A stretch of DNA of 64,000 nt, taken from NCBI RefSeq assembly GCF_003597395.2, contig NC_133769.1, positions 179,563,148-179,627,147 on the forward strand, given 5' to 3'. Origin of the DNA: Chelonoidis abingdonii (lineage: Eukaryota; Chordata; Testudines; Testudinidae). Under the pieces are notes generated by a model. That model did no database searches. It saw only the letters and a list, made by a program, of their open reading frames with translations, and was not told the origin of the DNA. Position numbers and translations under genes: made by a program. The first letter of the stretch is position 1. Each line of letters opens with the position of its first letter. This document shows, piece by piece, positions 1 to 11,405 of this stretch.

Positions 1-1529
1 GGCAATATTGCTAAATGCTGCTCACAATATCTGCAGGACGACATATCTGGGGGAAAGGGGGTATGTGAAATGGAATAACTCTAAGTGATATTCCCTTATC
101 CCATTTAGTTTTAAGTGGTATAGTCTTTAAACATTATTCAGAACAAATCAGCAAAAGAGCTATTATCTTCGTGCCTGATCCTGAGAAGTGCAGGCTACTC
201 CCAATTTATATCTAAATTATGAAGTTCAGAGACGTTTAGCATCTTTTAGGATTAGGCCCTTTGTTAGGAGAAAAATTAACATGGGTGTGACCTGAAATCA
301 AATCTTCATTCTCTCTGCCCCCTGGATACACTATTGAGAGTTGCACATTTTCATGTCTGTTTTCTTAAATGCACAACCTATAAACAATAGGACAAAATAG
401 TCTGCTCCTTCCTTACTCGTCCCATCATTGCTGCAAGGATACTTGTTGAGTCACTAAAGTGCACTGCTGCAGAGAATTACAAAATAAAGCATATAGATGC
501 CCAAAAAGGAGCTATGATGATACCAGACAAACCTTCCAATGCATATCAAAGTAGCTGTAGTTCCCATTGCAAGGGAAGCAAAATACAGAACAAAAAGAGT
601 CCTTATTCAAACCATTTATTAATTAAGAACTAAAAACACCTGAACTCTTCATAGCACACCCACCACCGCTATTGTTATATGTATATCTTACTACACTAAA
701 TTAGTTGCAAATGGCAGCTAATGCTTGGCACATGAGCCGAGGGGATGTTGTACAAGGTGGTGGACCCAATTTGCTTTTTAGAAACATATTTTGGGTACAT
801 TTTTTGGTTAGTACCTAGAGAAAATTTCACAAGTCCAGACAGCTGACACTGTAAGGCACTGCAGCTAAGAGCAAGCTTCCCAGCCCAGGTCAACAGATTC
901 AGGCTAGTGGGACTTGTGCCAGCACACTAAAAAGTAGCTGTGTGGATGCTGTGGCAATGGTTGAGGCTCACTAGCCACCTGAGCTTGGATCCAGGGAGCA
1001 GGGTGGGTCTGAGCTCGGGTAGCTAACCCAAGCCTCTGCTATTTTTTAGCATGCTAGGGCAAGTCTATTTATTTGGGCTGGAAGGTCTGCTTCCAGCTGC
1101 AGTATCCCTAAATGCAACCCCATGCAGCTCCACCACTGCTTCTCAAGCCAAGTATATTCTGCTTTCTTACTGATTCAAGCAGAAACTAGTGATTGAACCT
1201 AACTCTCTCAGGTATTTTTCCTCATGAAGTGGACAAAAACAGCAGTAGCCATGTGGTGGGGTGAGGGTGAACAAAGCATTATTTGCTGTGCAGCACTATT
1301 TCCCTTTGGCATAGTCTTTGCAATATCGCCTACACTTAGCACAGGAAATGTCATAGAACTGCACATACTGCTTTTTAAATGGCAACTGCTGGGTCAAGTA
1401 GTACTTAAAGATCCCCAGAAATAAAAAGCTAGTGCATATTTTCATCAGCCTTATTTTGGTCTTAATTAAACTGGCACCTGTTGGCAGCCTATATTGCCAG
1501 AATAACCTGGAGCTGGAAAATGCGCTCAC
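1..1529 (-). other. POGLUT1 intron 6 (partial)
   Basis: AT-rich non-coding sequence downstream of the exon 6 donor. I looked on the minus strand for the next POGLUT1 exon and did not find it. No recognisable repeat stands out. Confidence 0.6.
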
Positions 1530-1589
1530 CTGGATCCTCGAAAATATCCTTTGGAGATTTTTTTCTTCCACGGCCATTTTTCCGCAGAT
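1530..1589 (-). CDS. POGLUT1: POGLUT1 exon 6
   Basis: A 60-bp exon with acceptor TTTCCAG at 1,590 and donor CCAG|GTGAGC at 1,530/1,529. With the carried bases it encodes [20 protein letters not shown] and the start of R. Human has [20 protein letters not shown] here. The arginine of FRGSR lies in the nucleotide-sugar pocket in the family. The next exon (TSPERDPL-like in human) is not found in bases 1-1,529, so intron 6 runs off the window. Confidence 0.93.
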
Positions 1590-4500
1590 CTGGAAACATT
1601 TTTTAATATGTGAGAATAAATAATTTAACACAAGCATAAAAAAGTGTCCTCAGTTTCTGCAGTATAGTCACATTTCATTATTCTTGAGGTTTGATGGGAA
1701 ACAATTCTTTCATTAGAGCAGAAAAACATCTCCGCTAAGCCCAACAAGATGGGCCTTTTCCACAGATGGTAGCTCTCTAGCCAAGATGTTATAGGGGTAT
1801 ATATCAATCTATACACACAAAAACAAACTCTTTCCTGTTATCAGTAGCACTGTGAATTATTGAAACTTAAATCATTTTAAAACTCCAGTTCACATTTCAC
1901 TACTTATCCCGCTGCTTTCCTTTTTTTGCATTTCAGTGTGGACGCTTACGGAGTTAGGTCGACGTAAGCTGCCTTAGGCCAACCTAACTCTGTAGTGTAG
2001 ACCAGGCTTAAGTGCTGCTCTCTGAGGGAGACCAACCCTTAGATTGACAAAAGAATATATCATGGCCAAATGAAAAATACCCTCTCACAAGCTTCTTGTG
2101 CCTTACTAGTCAGTGACTCTGGTCCCCTAGGGTATGTCTACACTACAATCAGACATCCACAGCTGGCCCGTGCCAGCTGACTCAGGCTCATGGGATTGGT
2201 GCTGTGGGGCTGTTTAACTGCAGTGTAAACATTCTGGCTCGGGCTGCAGCCCGAGTGCTGGGAACCTCGCAGGGATGTCTACCCTGAAATTAAACTGCAA
2301 GACTGGACGTCTACACGGCAATTAAACAGCTCTACAGTCCATGTCCCAGAAGCCCAAGTCAGCTAGTACAGGCCAGCCATGGGTTTTTTAATTGCAGTTC
2401 AGACTTACTCTTAGATCAGTGGTTCTGAACTCGCAGTATGTGTACCCCTGAGGGTACGCAGAGGTCTTTCAGGGGATATATCAACTCATCTAGATATTTG
2501 CCTAGTTTTACAACAGGCTACATAAAAAGCACTAGCGTAGTCAGTACAAACTAAAATTTCATATAGACAATGACCTGTTTATACCGCTCTATTTACTGTA
2601 CACTGAAATGTAAGTACAATATTTATGTTCCAACTTATTAATTTTATAATTATATGGTAAAAATGAGAAAGTAAATAATTTGTAAGCAAGTAGTTTTTAA
2701 GTGAGGTGAAACTTGGGGGTACACAAGACAAATCAGACACCTGAAGTGGGTAAAGTAGTCCGGAAAGGTTGAGAGCTATTGTCTTAGAAAAGTCCTGTCT
2801 CCTCTTGTGTAAAAACAGTCTCCCCAAGCACGAGATGATTTGGCTTCAGGAAAATAGACCTAATTGGCTTAGAAGTTATTGCCACCATGCTAGGAGGTTC
2901 TCTTGCATAGTTATGCTGAGTGGTTTCTTTTCTATGAAAAAAACTCCTCTCTCCTGAAACGTACCTTCGGAGGTCCTCTCTCATTAAGTCCCAGCGCCCA
3001 AGACCTGTCGGGTAAATTGGCCAAACAGCTGGTCCCCCTTCCCAAAATGTCCAGGCGGGATACATGATATCATGGTACTCAGAAGTCTTAAAAACAAGAA
3101 AATCAGCAGGTACACAAGTGACCATGCATTTAACCAAGTTTCACCCTCACTGTTAAGAAGAGGAGCAACTGGGTTTTGCTTAAAAAACAAAAAAAAACAA
3201 ACACACACAGGTATTTAGCCAGTACACATGATAAGGACAATTCCTTGTAACTAGCCTGATGTGATAGACCCAGGCCAGTTGGGAACAGCAGAAGGCAGAT
3301 ATACTGGCCACTGGATAAGGAGTTTTCTGTTCCCTGACAGACCAGAGCAGGGGCTGCTCCATGCTAATGAGAACACCTGACTCCAATTAACCTGCTAAGA
3401 GTCAGGTGAGGCTGTTAAGCACCTGACTCTAATTAAGGCCCCTCTGATGCTATAAAAAGGGCTCACTCCAAAAAGAGGTAGGGAGCCAGAGGAGAGGAAG
3501 TGTGGCTGAAGGGCTGAGTAATGAAGATACCTTCGAGCCACTGGAAGGGAGCCCTACAGTAAGGGTGAAGAAGGCATTGAGAGAGAGAAGCAGGGGAGCT
3601 GTGGGGAAGTAGCCCAGGGAAATGTATCAACTCTGGCAGTGAAAGGTTGGCTGCCAACAGATGCTGCCATTAGGGTCCCTGGGCTGGAAACCAGAGTATG
3701 AATTATATATAGCTACAAACGATATTATTGGTCATAAAATAGGCAGTACTGTTATGACCATTTCCTGCAACACATTGCCATCTAGGCTGCCCATGGCTTC
3801 TCTTTAATACACATCAGACTTCCTGGAGACCATTCTACAAGTCACCGTAAAGACATAATCCCTTAAGCAATGCCACTTAACTTCACTGGCCAAATGGCCC
3901 TTATCGGAATTGAGCATCCAATGTCTATCAGCACTTCCCAATGGCTCTGTAAAAGCATTTGTACTGTACCCCCAACTGGTATCTGAGCAGCTGGCTCCAT
4001 TGGCCACATTCCACTTGAAATAAAGAAGGAACTCCAATAAACTCCTGTAATTTTTCACAGCCGTGATGTAATCCCGAGGCTACAGTTCACGGGTGTGACC
4101 TCATAGCTATGAGAAAAAGTTACCGTTACTTTTCTGGACTACCAACCAAGATTATAATATACAAATTAACTCAAAGCAACTATATGATGGTCAACTGAGT
4201 TTTTAGTGAGGCCACAAGCCCGCTCCCTTAACAGAGATCTTAAAATGAAACTATCAGGGTCGGCTCTAGGTATTTTGCCGCCCTAAGCATGGCAGGCAGG
4301 CTGCCTTTGGCAGCTTGCCTGCGGGAGATCCCTGGTCCCGTGGATTTGGCGGCACACCTGCGGGAGGTCCGCTGAAGCCGCGGGACCAGCAGACCCCCCG
4401 CAGGCATGCAGCCAAAGGCAACCTGCCTGCCGCCCTCGCGGTGACCAGCAGAGCGCGCCCTGCAGCTTGCTGCCCCAAGCATGCGCTTGGCGTGCTGGTG

Positions 4501-7500
4501 CCTGGAGCCACCCCTGGAAACTATAACTTTATCAAAGATCTAAAGCTGATAATGAACCACAGGGAGAACGGCACTAAATCCAGTGGCGGTATGCATCACC
4601 CCACTGTTGGACAGTTGAGACACTTATCTGGAGCATGAGCTTGTGAGGGGGTCATTCCCTTGAACAAATTTCTAATTCTTTGCACTCGAGAGCTAGAAGG
4701 AGAAACTCTACAAATATGAAGAGCAAACAACTGCAGGTTTTACATCTGAAAGAAAAGGGTAATTTTGACTCAGAGCCTTTGGGGTATCGGAAAAAGAAAT
4801 TACATTGTGATAGAACCCCCACTCACTTAAAAATTCCTGTGTCCCATTAGGAAAGGAATTTATAACTTCTTACTCTTGTGACTGCAATGAACTAGAGGAT
4901 GAAATGCAGGTCACAGTGTCCCCCACTATCACAAAGGTGCCTGCAGACTCTCACCTTGCTGAAGGAGAATACTGGCATGACTGGCTTCATCCACTTGGGG
5001 ACCTGGGGGTAATCTCGCACATTGATTACCATCTCCATGTCTGGGAGGCGGCTGCTGATCTCCAGAATGAAATGTTCGACCCCATTACATCTGCAGAGAA
5101 TTGACAAACAACGAAAAGCCATGAGCAAAAGGTTTGGTGTCACCAGGCCTTTGCTTCCCCCACCAGTTACTCTTCTGAAGGGGAAGAGCTGAAGAAGGTG
5201 GAAAAGAAAAGCTACAAAGGAGAACGAAGCTGGAGGACACAAACGCTGAAGTATGGGATGGCCAGGTTTGGAGCTAGTTGGAAACAAAGACAGTGAGGTA
5301 ATTAATGCTTTCATCTTCTCCAGGAACCGTTGGGACTCTTCTGTCGAGTGGTACTACTGCCTACTGGGTAGGTTTTTCTACATGTATTATAGATAAGGCC
5401 CAACTTGAATCACGGGATGATTGTCTAAAAATTGCGGCTGAGTTGTGGACAAGCCATGGAAAACTGCAGAAAAGTAATATTATTTTTCTGTGATTTTCCA
5501 CTATCAGCCACCCGGTGCTGAGAGCGGGGACTCCTGCTGTCAGCCCCATATACGGTGTAGCTCCCACTGTCAAAACTGTGGTGGAAGCCTAATAGTGCAG
5601 AATTCGCAATTACTGCAATATCGCAAGTTAAGTAGGGCCTTAATAATAGACATTTACATAGTATCTTTCATCCAAACGCCCCAGAAGCACTCAACAAAGT
5701 GTACAATCTGTAGACAATAGACACAGCAATCACTCCACCCACCATTGAAATTCAGGGAGGCAACATAATAGTTTCAGAGCGCACACCACTACTCAGCTGT
5801 CTAGGACAGGAAATCAAGACTAACCCATCCAAATGGAACTGCTTAGGGAATCTAGAGTGGCAGAATGTAATTATAATCATGCAGGGTAAACATTCCTATT
5901 CTGGCAGAAAAAACTGCCCTGGGATTGTTTATGATGATAAGTGGTCAAAATCTTAGTTTTATGTCTCGTTTGAAACAGCCCATTTCAAGCAAGACATCAG
6001 GCTGGAGCTGGCTCTACGGGTGACTCAAAAGTGGCATGGCACCAATCAAATCATCAATACCACCTGCTGAAGAACTTGGGCTTTTACTAGAATCTCCCAG
6101 CCAAGGACTGACCATAACCCAACCATAGGAAATTTAACGGATTAGCCCTTATTTAGCATTCACGTCCATCACTGAAGAGTTCTTCACCTAATGAGTGACT
6201 GAGGAAGCCACAAACATAATGCAACAGATCAGAAGAGAACAAGATAACTCTGATAAAGTGATTTCTTCCCAAGTGGGAAGATTTGGTCAGTAGGCTGTGC
6301 ACTAGCGGAAGACACTGCAGTTCAATTCCTAGGTCAATCCTTTACTCTCAAGCACATAAGCAGGGAAGGACCCCTCATCTGTTGCCTTCTAGGTTGGCAA
6401 GGGACAGGAGCAAGCATCTCAGGTCACTTTGTAGCAGGGTGAAGTGATTTCAATCAAGACAATGTAATTAACTGATTTAAATCGTGCATTTTTTTAAAAC
6501 AAACTATTTAAATTAGCTTGAGATTCTGTAACGCTAATTTGAAAATTTGTGCTACTGAAACTTTACATTAATATGTACAATGAACTAGATAATAAATGTT
6601 GGGTTTTTAAAAATGCTGTTACTGCGAGGGGATTTTAATCATCCAAAATTGCTATATAGAAAACAACTCAAAATATTGAAAATGAAGGCTCTTAGCCTGA
6701 AAAACTTGGGCACAGAACTTTAGTCCCACAAATAGTCTGACTGACTTCCATTATTCAGATGTTTGAAGTTAAACACATGCATAGTAGTTTGCAGTTCCTG
6801 AAGCTAAAACTGTATTTCCATTAAAAACTTCTCTTAGAAGCAATTTTGTATTGAAGTGACAAAGACTGACACTATGTTACCAATGAAAAGTTATTTATAC
6901 TTTCAATATATTAACAACTTATTGTGAACTTTTTAATACACACAAGTGAAAAGTTACAAAATTAGAGCCAGTACCCAGATTTATGTACCTACTGGTGGGA
7001 TTTTCAAAAGACCCTAGGCAACTTGGAGATCATGTCCCAGTAACTTCAAAATAGCAACCCCCTAATGGAGGACTATAGTTTGGTCAAAACATTTCAAGCT
7101 TTCTTGACTTTAGGAAGTGTAGTCTATTGAAAAGTTGTGAGAATGTTACTGAGGCCCTAGACATGTTTGTTTTTTTCATATGTCACAGATGAGCATTTTA
7201 ATCATGGAACCTCCATAGCAGAAAAACATAGCTATGTAAAATCTGAACTCCAACTAACAGTTAAGAAATTAATTAAAGAAACAATTACAAAACAAACCTG
7301 TTTTAATGATTAAAGACCATTAAATAGGAAGAAAGTAAAAAACGGGTAATGCATTATAAAAAGATAATTTTTTTTTAAAAAAACCATAATTTAAAACAAA
7401 AAATATATTTCTGAATTTTTTTAACCAAGATTTTTACCCACCCTACTTTGCAGTAAACTCTCCTGGTTAATTGAGGAGCAGCACTGATGAACCGTGAAGG

Positions 7501-10500
7501 CATCTGCATCCAACCCTTTCCACTAAAGGGATGTTACTATGATAGAGGGTGCAAATGCAGGGAAAATAGATAAGAATCTTCCCTCTGGATCCTCTCAGTT
7601 CATTGAACAAAGGAGCACTAAATTATCTTCCCACACTATAAAGGTAGCTTGGATACAGTCACTAGCCCTCTCTGACTCTCAACCCAACCTTGATCCAAGC
7701 AACAATGAAAATTATCCCTTTCAGCCAACCTTGCTCCCCACAAAAATTTAAGCCAGCCTTCTCTGGGACTCTAACCTCTTCTAACCCCTGGTCCAACTAA
7801 TTGCAGAGCGTAGATTTCAATCCAGTGCACGCTTCATCAGGATCTTCCCCTCACACACTGGGATTGAGACCTGTTAAAACACTCTTCCGCTCAGTAAATG
7901 GTCACGTGGCTGGTTCTGGAGTAATTTTTTGTTTCCCTGTGGCATGGATGAGATTTTCTGCATTGCTCTCACCTAGCAGGGAACATGCAGTCATGCTCAC
8001 GGTACAACTTGTTCTTGATGATCTGGTAGTGCGTCCCAAGCTTCCGGCTAACCACATCGGACAGCAGGTCCTTGGAGATGCCTCCTTGAAAGGGAGCCAA
8101 GTCCTGCTCCCTAACACTGAGAAAGAAGAGACACCATCTTTCATTAGACACATTAGGGAAGATATTACATTCCCAGTTCTCATGTTTCCTAACTTTACTC
8201 TGATGGCTTTCTTGTCTTCCAAGTACTCCACTGTGTAGGCTGCACATTTTGATTCTTCCTTCTCCTCTCACCACTGTCTTCATTTAAAAGCGTGGTGCTG
8301 TTTAGAGGTATCAGATAAACATGGGTAGAGACTGAAGCCCTCATCCACAGGATTGTTAAAGCACAGGAAGCCAGTGACGCAATCCTGCTCCGGAGGGGCC
8401 ATCAGCAGGAGAGCAAAAGGAGCATTTAGAGTAGACTATGGTCCAGTTAGTCACCTGCTTTACTACTGATGCTGCCAACAAAGAAAAAATTAGGAGGGTA
8501 GCTTTTGTGTGTGGACGTCCCTCCTCTAGGAAACAGCAAGAGCCACCAACTAATTTTTTTCAGAAGGCCATCAATAGTGTTCCTTTTAATACTAGTTTTC
8601 CCTCCTTGGTTGAAGATATGATAAGTGGCTGAGGTCTAACCTAACAGCTACACCCCACGTATCAGTGTATTGCAAGAGTATTTTCTCTCTCATGCCAGAG
8701 GGCCCCTCAGGCAACCAGGAAAACATGTCCTCACCTTTGGTAGCAGCTGCAATTCTCCCTTATACATGGTCTGTAGCTCTCCACTGCTCTGTCAATCTGG
8801 CCAATGAAATGTTTCCATTTTACATCTGGAAGAAAGAAAGAGAGAACAAAAAAGACTTAATATAGTACATCCATTATATTATCACAGCAGCTACCAGGAG
8901 ATGAATGGGTCTTCAAGTCCATGAAAGCCAGCTGGTCTGATGACACCAATGGTGTGTGTCGAACACCACAGACCATTTCTGTACTACTCTTATCTATGTG
9001 TCCGACACATTACATGGTGGTGCTGCCTCTAGGTGTGAGAGGGAGCTGAATGTCCATGTTTATTTAGTACATGACTTCTCCATTGAAACTGTCAGCAAGG
9101 GGGTGCCAGAGGTGAGAGTGGTTCTTTTAATGTGGATTCCTCAATCCAGATTGAAAGAACAGACTAAATTCACATAAGCCACTGAACAAGCATTAGGTAG
9201 CAATGACTCTGGTCAGTGCTAGAGAGAGCTGGATTTGAACCTGTGGTTTAAAGGAAAGTATTTTTACTTGTACATGCTACCTAGTTATGACATGACCTAA
9301 TGGCTAGAAATTGAAGCTAGACAAATTCAGACTGGAAATAAGACATCAATTTTTAAGAGTGAGAGAAAATAAATAACCACTGGAACAATTTACCAAGGGT
9401 CATGGTGGATTCTCCAACACCGACAATTTTTAAATCAAGATTGGATGTTGTTCTAAAAGATCTGCTCTAAGAATTATTATGGGGAAGTTCTATGGGCTGT
9501 GCTTTATAGAAGGTCAGACTAGATGATCACAATGGTCCCTTTTGGCCTTGGAATCTGGGAATCAGCTCTCCTTTGATTTTTCCCCACTTCTGAGAGGGGC
9601 AGAAAGAAAGCTCCGTAATGTCTGCCCCTTACTCTCCTAGGTACCAGAGACCAAATCTTGGATTCCCGTCAAGGCATTGTCCTTACTCAACCAAACATCT
9701 AGATAAAGGGACATGTGGGATGTAGGTGCTGTATATTACTAGCACTACTACTAAGCAGCTAGTGAACATGCACAGAGCCATCTCAAGAAGGTGCACTTTG
9801 CACTAGCTGGGCTACTCTCCTATTCCAACTGTAAAATACCTGTCACTAGGTGGGCTAGCCTTTTAAGGGGACAGGTATCAGAGGGGCAGCCGTGTTAGTC
9901 TGGATCTGTAAAAAGCGACAGAGTCCTGTGGCACCTTACAAACTAACAGAAGTAGAGGAGCATAAGCTTTTGTGGGTGAATACCCACTTCGTCAGATGCA
10001 TGACATCTGATGAAGTGGATATTCACCCATGAAAGCTTATGCTCCAATACATCTGTTAGTCTATAGGGTGCCACAGGACTCTGTCACCTTGTAAGGGGGG
10101 TGAGGCTCATCCCGACCTGTGCCTAGTTTTCCACCTCCCAGGTGATGAGTTTGGATTTGGCTGGTGGTTGGGTCATGCGGTCAGGCATCACAGGATGGTA
10201 GTCTGGCGTGAGGCTTCATATAGGAGGAATCCTGCTTTCTCAGGAATGAGAGATCAGGAGTCAGGGTGAGTCTTTTCAAAGAATCCTAAAGTTGGCTGGC
10301 AGAGGTACCCTGCTTAGAGAAGTCTGGGGAGCTGAGGCCTGATACAAGGGTAAAAAGTAGACACAGACCTACAAGGAGGCTCCTGTGGGTGGATCTAGAG
10401 TAAACCCAGGGTCAAAGAAGAAGCTCTTTATACCAGCTGGTTGGAGCTACTTGCAATAAAGAACAGCAGCAAAACTCTTCAGAGGAAAATAGAAGTCCAG

Positions 10501-11134
10501 GAGAAGCATCATGAAGTGGTGAGCCTGGAGAAGTCTCCGGCTTTGAGTTAAACTACTTTATACTAATAAATGAAACCCCAGAGTGGAGAGTAGTTTCACT
10601 TGGATATAGGAGTGTGTACTTCCTATCCTAAGCTACGCCGCAGAGAGCATCTGAGCAGGGTGAGTGGGTCATAGAGGGCTGCGAGGCGGCCGAGGGAGCT
10701 TGCACAGTGACCAGCAGGAGGCTGATCCAAACGGAAGGGGAAGCCTCTCCTAGGCGGGCAGAAGAGCTCACACGGGACCCGGCTGCAGGCGGGGATGGGG
10801 GCAGAGCTGCAGGGGCCCGGCGCGGGGAAGCCCGAGCCTCAGGCTGGAGGCGAGAGGAAGCGAGCACTGGGGACGCAGGGGAAGGCACGAGCGGGGGAAG
10901 AGGTAGCACAGCTGGGGCAGAACGACTGAGCGCCAGAGGCGGCAGCGGGCAAAGCAGGACGGCTCCCGGGGCTCTGGGGGCGGGAAATACCCCGGTCCCC
11001 AGTGCAGGGGGGGGTGCTGCTGGGAGGGACCCCCGCCCCGATCGCAGCCTCTCACCTGCAGCGCTGCTCCCCGGGCTGGGAACCAGCTGGAACCAGGCAG
11101 CCACTCGCAGCGTCCACGCCACCAGCGGCCCCAT
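1530..11134 (-). CDS. POGLUT1: POGLUT1, protein O-glucosyltransferase 1 (5' half, exons 1-6)
   Basis: An ER-lumenal glycosyltransferase (CAP10/Rumi family) that transfers glucose or xylose from the UDP-sugar to serine in EGF repeats of Notch and other proteins. Six exons on the minus strand give about 210 of roughly 390 residues. Each boundary is GT-AG and the phases run 1,0,2,2,0,2 without conflict. Residues 1-26 form a hydrophobic signal peptide. Conserved family features follow: the cysteine cluster (C47, C52, C54) with an NCS glycosylation sequon, the LGTHYQI and DCMFP blocks with C100 and C106, the [12 protein letters not shown] block with the catalytic aspartate (D131, matching human D133), the [16 protein letters not shown] block and the KWPWKKK...FRGSR block. 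There are no stops or frameshifts. The remaining C-terminal exons and the KTEL-type retention signal must lie to the left of the window. Identification comes from recall of the human protein. It looks intact and functional as far as it can be seen. Confidence 0.96.
1935..2012. mobile_element. palindromic MITE fragment
   Basis: The segment holds TTAGGTCGACGTAAGCTG and, inverted, the CAACCTAACTC and TAGTGTAGACCAGG ends. This short palindromic DNA element is frequent in turtle DNA. It lies in POGLUT1 intron 5. Confidence 0.6.
2130..2408. mobile_element. MITE with TATGTCTACAC-type end
   Basis: It starts with GGGTATGTCTACACTAC and ends in an imperfect inverted copy near 2,400. Internal segments are repeated in inverted form. 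It is directly abutted by the hAT element at 2,417. Confidence 0.55.
2417..2781. mobile_element. non-autonomous hAT element
   Basis: Inverted ends CAGTGGTTCTGAACTC and (reverse) CAATAGCTCTCAACC are hAT/Charlie-like. The flanks TCTTAGAT (2,409-2,416) and TCTTAGAA (2,782-2,789) are an 8-bp target duplication with one mismatch. AT-rich, with no transposase frame. Confidence 0.85.
2965..3086 (-). CDS. POGLUT1: POGLUT1 exon 5
   Basis: Acceptor TTTTAAG at 3,087 and donor GAAG|GTACGT at 2,965/2,964. The 122-bp exon encodes [20 protein letters not shown] then [20 protein letters not shown]. It is nearly identical to the human segment from residue 153 to 192. Phase 0 in, phase 2 out. Confidence 0.97.
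3260..3690 (+). mobile_element. LTR-type repeat, 5' part
   Basis: It begins TGTGATAGACCCAGG and contains a TATA-like GCTATAAAAAGGGCTC at about 3,450. I recognise it as part of a turtle LTR-type repeat whose 3' part also occurs at 14,521-14,800. Sits in POGLUT1 intron 4's flank upstream of exon 5. No coding capacity. Confidence 0.6.
4255..4516. mobile_element. GC-rich hAT MITE
   Basis: Ends are CAGGGTCGGCTCTAG and, inverted, CAGGGGTGGCTCCAG. A perfect 8-bp target duplication GAAACTAT lies at 4,247-4,254 and 4,517-4,524. The interior has inverted GC-rich blocks. Same family as the element at 48,261. Lies in POGLUT1 intron 4. Confidence 0.92.
4955..5090 (-). CDS. POGLUT1: POGLUT1 exon 4 (catalytic aspartate)
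   Basis: Acceptor CTGCAG at 5,091 and donor CAAG|GTGAGA at 4,955/4,954. The 136-bp exon encodes [20 protein letters not shown] followed by [20 protein letters not shown] and FSFSK. The aspartate in NVRDYP corresponds to human D133, the catalytic base. Phase 2 in, phase 0 out. Conservation is very high through the UDP-sugar/EGF binding core. Confidence 0.97.
5091..7972 (-). other. POGLUT1 intron 3, no recognised content
   Basis: Largely AT-rich sequence with runs of A and T between 6.4 and 7.4 kb. I see no exon, RNA gene or clear repeat in it. Confidence 0.6.
7973..8116 (-). CDS. POGLUT1: POGLUT1 exon 3
   Basis: Acceptor TTTCTCAG at 8,117 and donor CTAG|GTGAGA at 7,973/7,972. The 144-bp exon encodes 47 full codons, containing [35 protein letters not shown] and HDCMFPAR. 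This is very close to human POGLUT1 residues 64-107. C100 pairs with C106 of the next exon in the known structure. Phase 2 in, phase 2 out. Confidence 0.97.
8735..8825 (-). CDS. POGLUT1: POGLUT1 exon 2
   Basis: Acceptor is a pyrimidine tract then CAG at 8,828-8,826; donor is AAAG|GTGAGG. The exon encodes [20 protein letters not shown] followed by [10 protein letters not shown]. This aligns with the human KWK.FI.QI.R..E.Y.PC...NCSCY stretch. It carries three cysteines of the conserved disulfide framework and the NCS sequon. Entry phase 1 and exit phase 2 match its neighbours. The exon is too short and too late in start-codon content to appear as an obvious open frame. Confidence 0.93.
9290..9556 (+). 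mobile_element. CR1-type LINE 3' end
   Basis: It carries the C-terminal reverse-transcriptase/3'UTR signature of CR1: CACTGGAACAATTTACCAAG, then a GTGGATTCTCC block and a GACTAGATGATCACAATGGT block. Frame-disrupted and 5' truncated. Lies in POGLUT1 intron 1. Confidence 0.8.
9871..10089. repeat. large imperfect hairpin repeat
   Basis: An interspersed turtle repeat built as an inverted repeat. Arm one (about 9,917-10,003) includes GAGTCCTGTGGCACC, GCATAAGCTTTTGTGGG and CACTTCGTCAGATGC. Arm two (about 10,005-10,088) is its reverse complement with GGTGCCACAGGACTC. Lies in POGLUT1 intron 1. Confidence 0.75.
11056..11134 (-). CDS. POGLUT1: POGLUT1 exon 1 (coding part)
   Basis: The start codon at 11,134-11,132 has a strong Kozak context (A at -3, G at +4). 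The 79 coding bases encode 26 residues, starting [10 protein letters not shown], plus the first base of a glycine/aspartate codon. The peptide is hydrophobic and ends in small residues, as a signal peptide should. The donor is CAG|GTGAGA. The peptide is not alignable in detail with mammalian POGLUT1 signal peptides, which is normal for this region. The call rests on position in the CpG island, the Kozak context, the donor and a phase that joins exon 2 exactly. An upstream in-frame GTG exists but needs no consideration as a start. Confidence 0.88.
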
Positions 11135-11272
11135 TGTGCAGCCCGGCGGGCAGTCGCCGCCCACTTACTGCGCCTGCGCGCCCCCGGCCGGCCCCTCCAC
11201 CTTCCATCGGGCCGCCGGCTGATTCAAGGAAAAAAGAAGTCGGGGGAGCGAAGGGCGAAAAGCGCCCCACAC

Positions 11273-11285
11273 AAAGATGGCCGCC
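11273..11285 (+). promoter_or_regulatory. YY1-type site 1
   Basis: AAAGATGGCCGCC matches the YY1 core AAGATGGCGGC closely. It lies about 140 bp upstream of the POGLUT1 start codon, within a 24-bp segment repeated at 11,306. Confidence 0.7.
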
Positions 11286-11316
11286 GCAGCGGGGAAGGTG
11301 GCGGCGCGCCCCGCAC

Positions 11317-11329
11317 AAAGATGGCCGCC
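11317..11329 (+). promoter_or_regulatory. YY1-type site 2
   Basis: A second AAAGATGGCCGCC, 44 bp from the first and in the same orientation. The 24 bases 11,262-11,285 and 11,306-11,329 differ at one position. Confidence 0.7.
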
Positions 11330-11360
11330 CTAGTCAATTCCACATCGGTCCCATCGGGGC

Positions 11361-11370
11361 TGCGCATGCG
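11361..11370. promoter_or_regulatory. NRF1-type site
   Basis: TGCGCATGCG is the palindromic NRF1 consensus. A weaker GCGCCTGCGC match occurs at about 11,170-11,179. Confidence 0.65.
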
Positions 11371-11390
11371 GGACAAAACTCGCTTTGCCT

Positions 11391-11405
11391 GCTGGGAATT
11401 GTAGT
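11391..11405 (-). promoter_or_regulatory. ZNF143/SBS-type site
   Basis: Read on the minus strand this is ACTACAATTCCCAGC, the well-known SBS element bound by ZNF143 and its partners. It marks the distal edge of the CpG island. Confidence 0.75.

Noticed and set aside
10707..11222. Long open frames on both strands through the CpG island
   Set aside because: They are stop-poor because of GC content. Only the 79-bp exon 1 segment on minus has a Kozak ATG, a donor and a matching phase. The rest shows Ala/Gly/Pro/Arg-rich nonsense.
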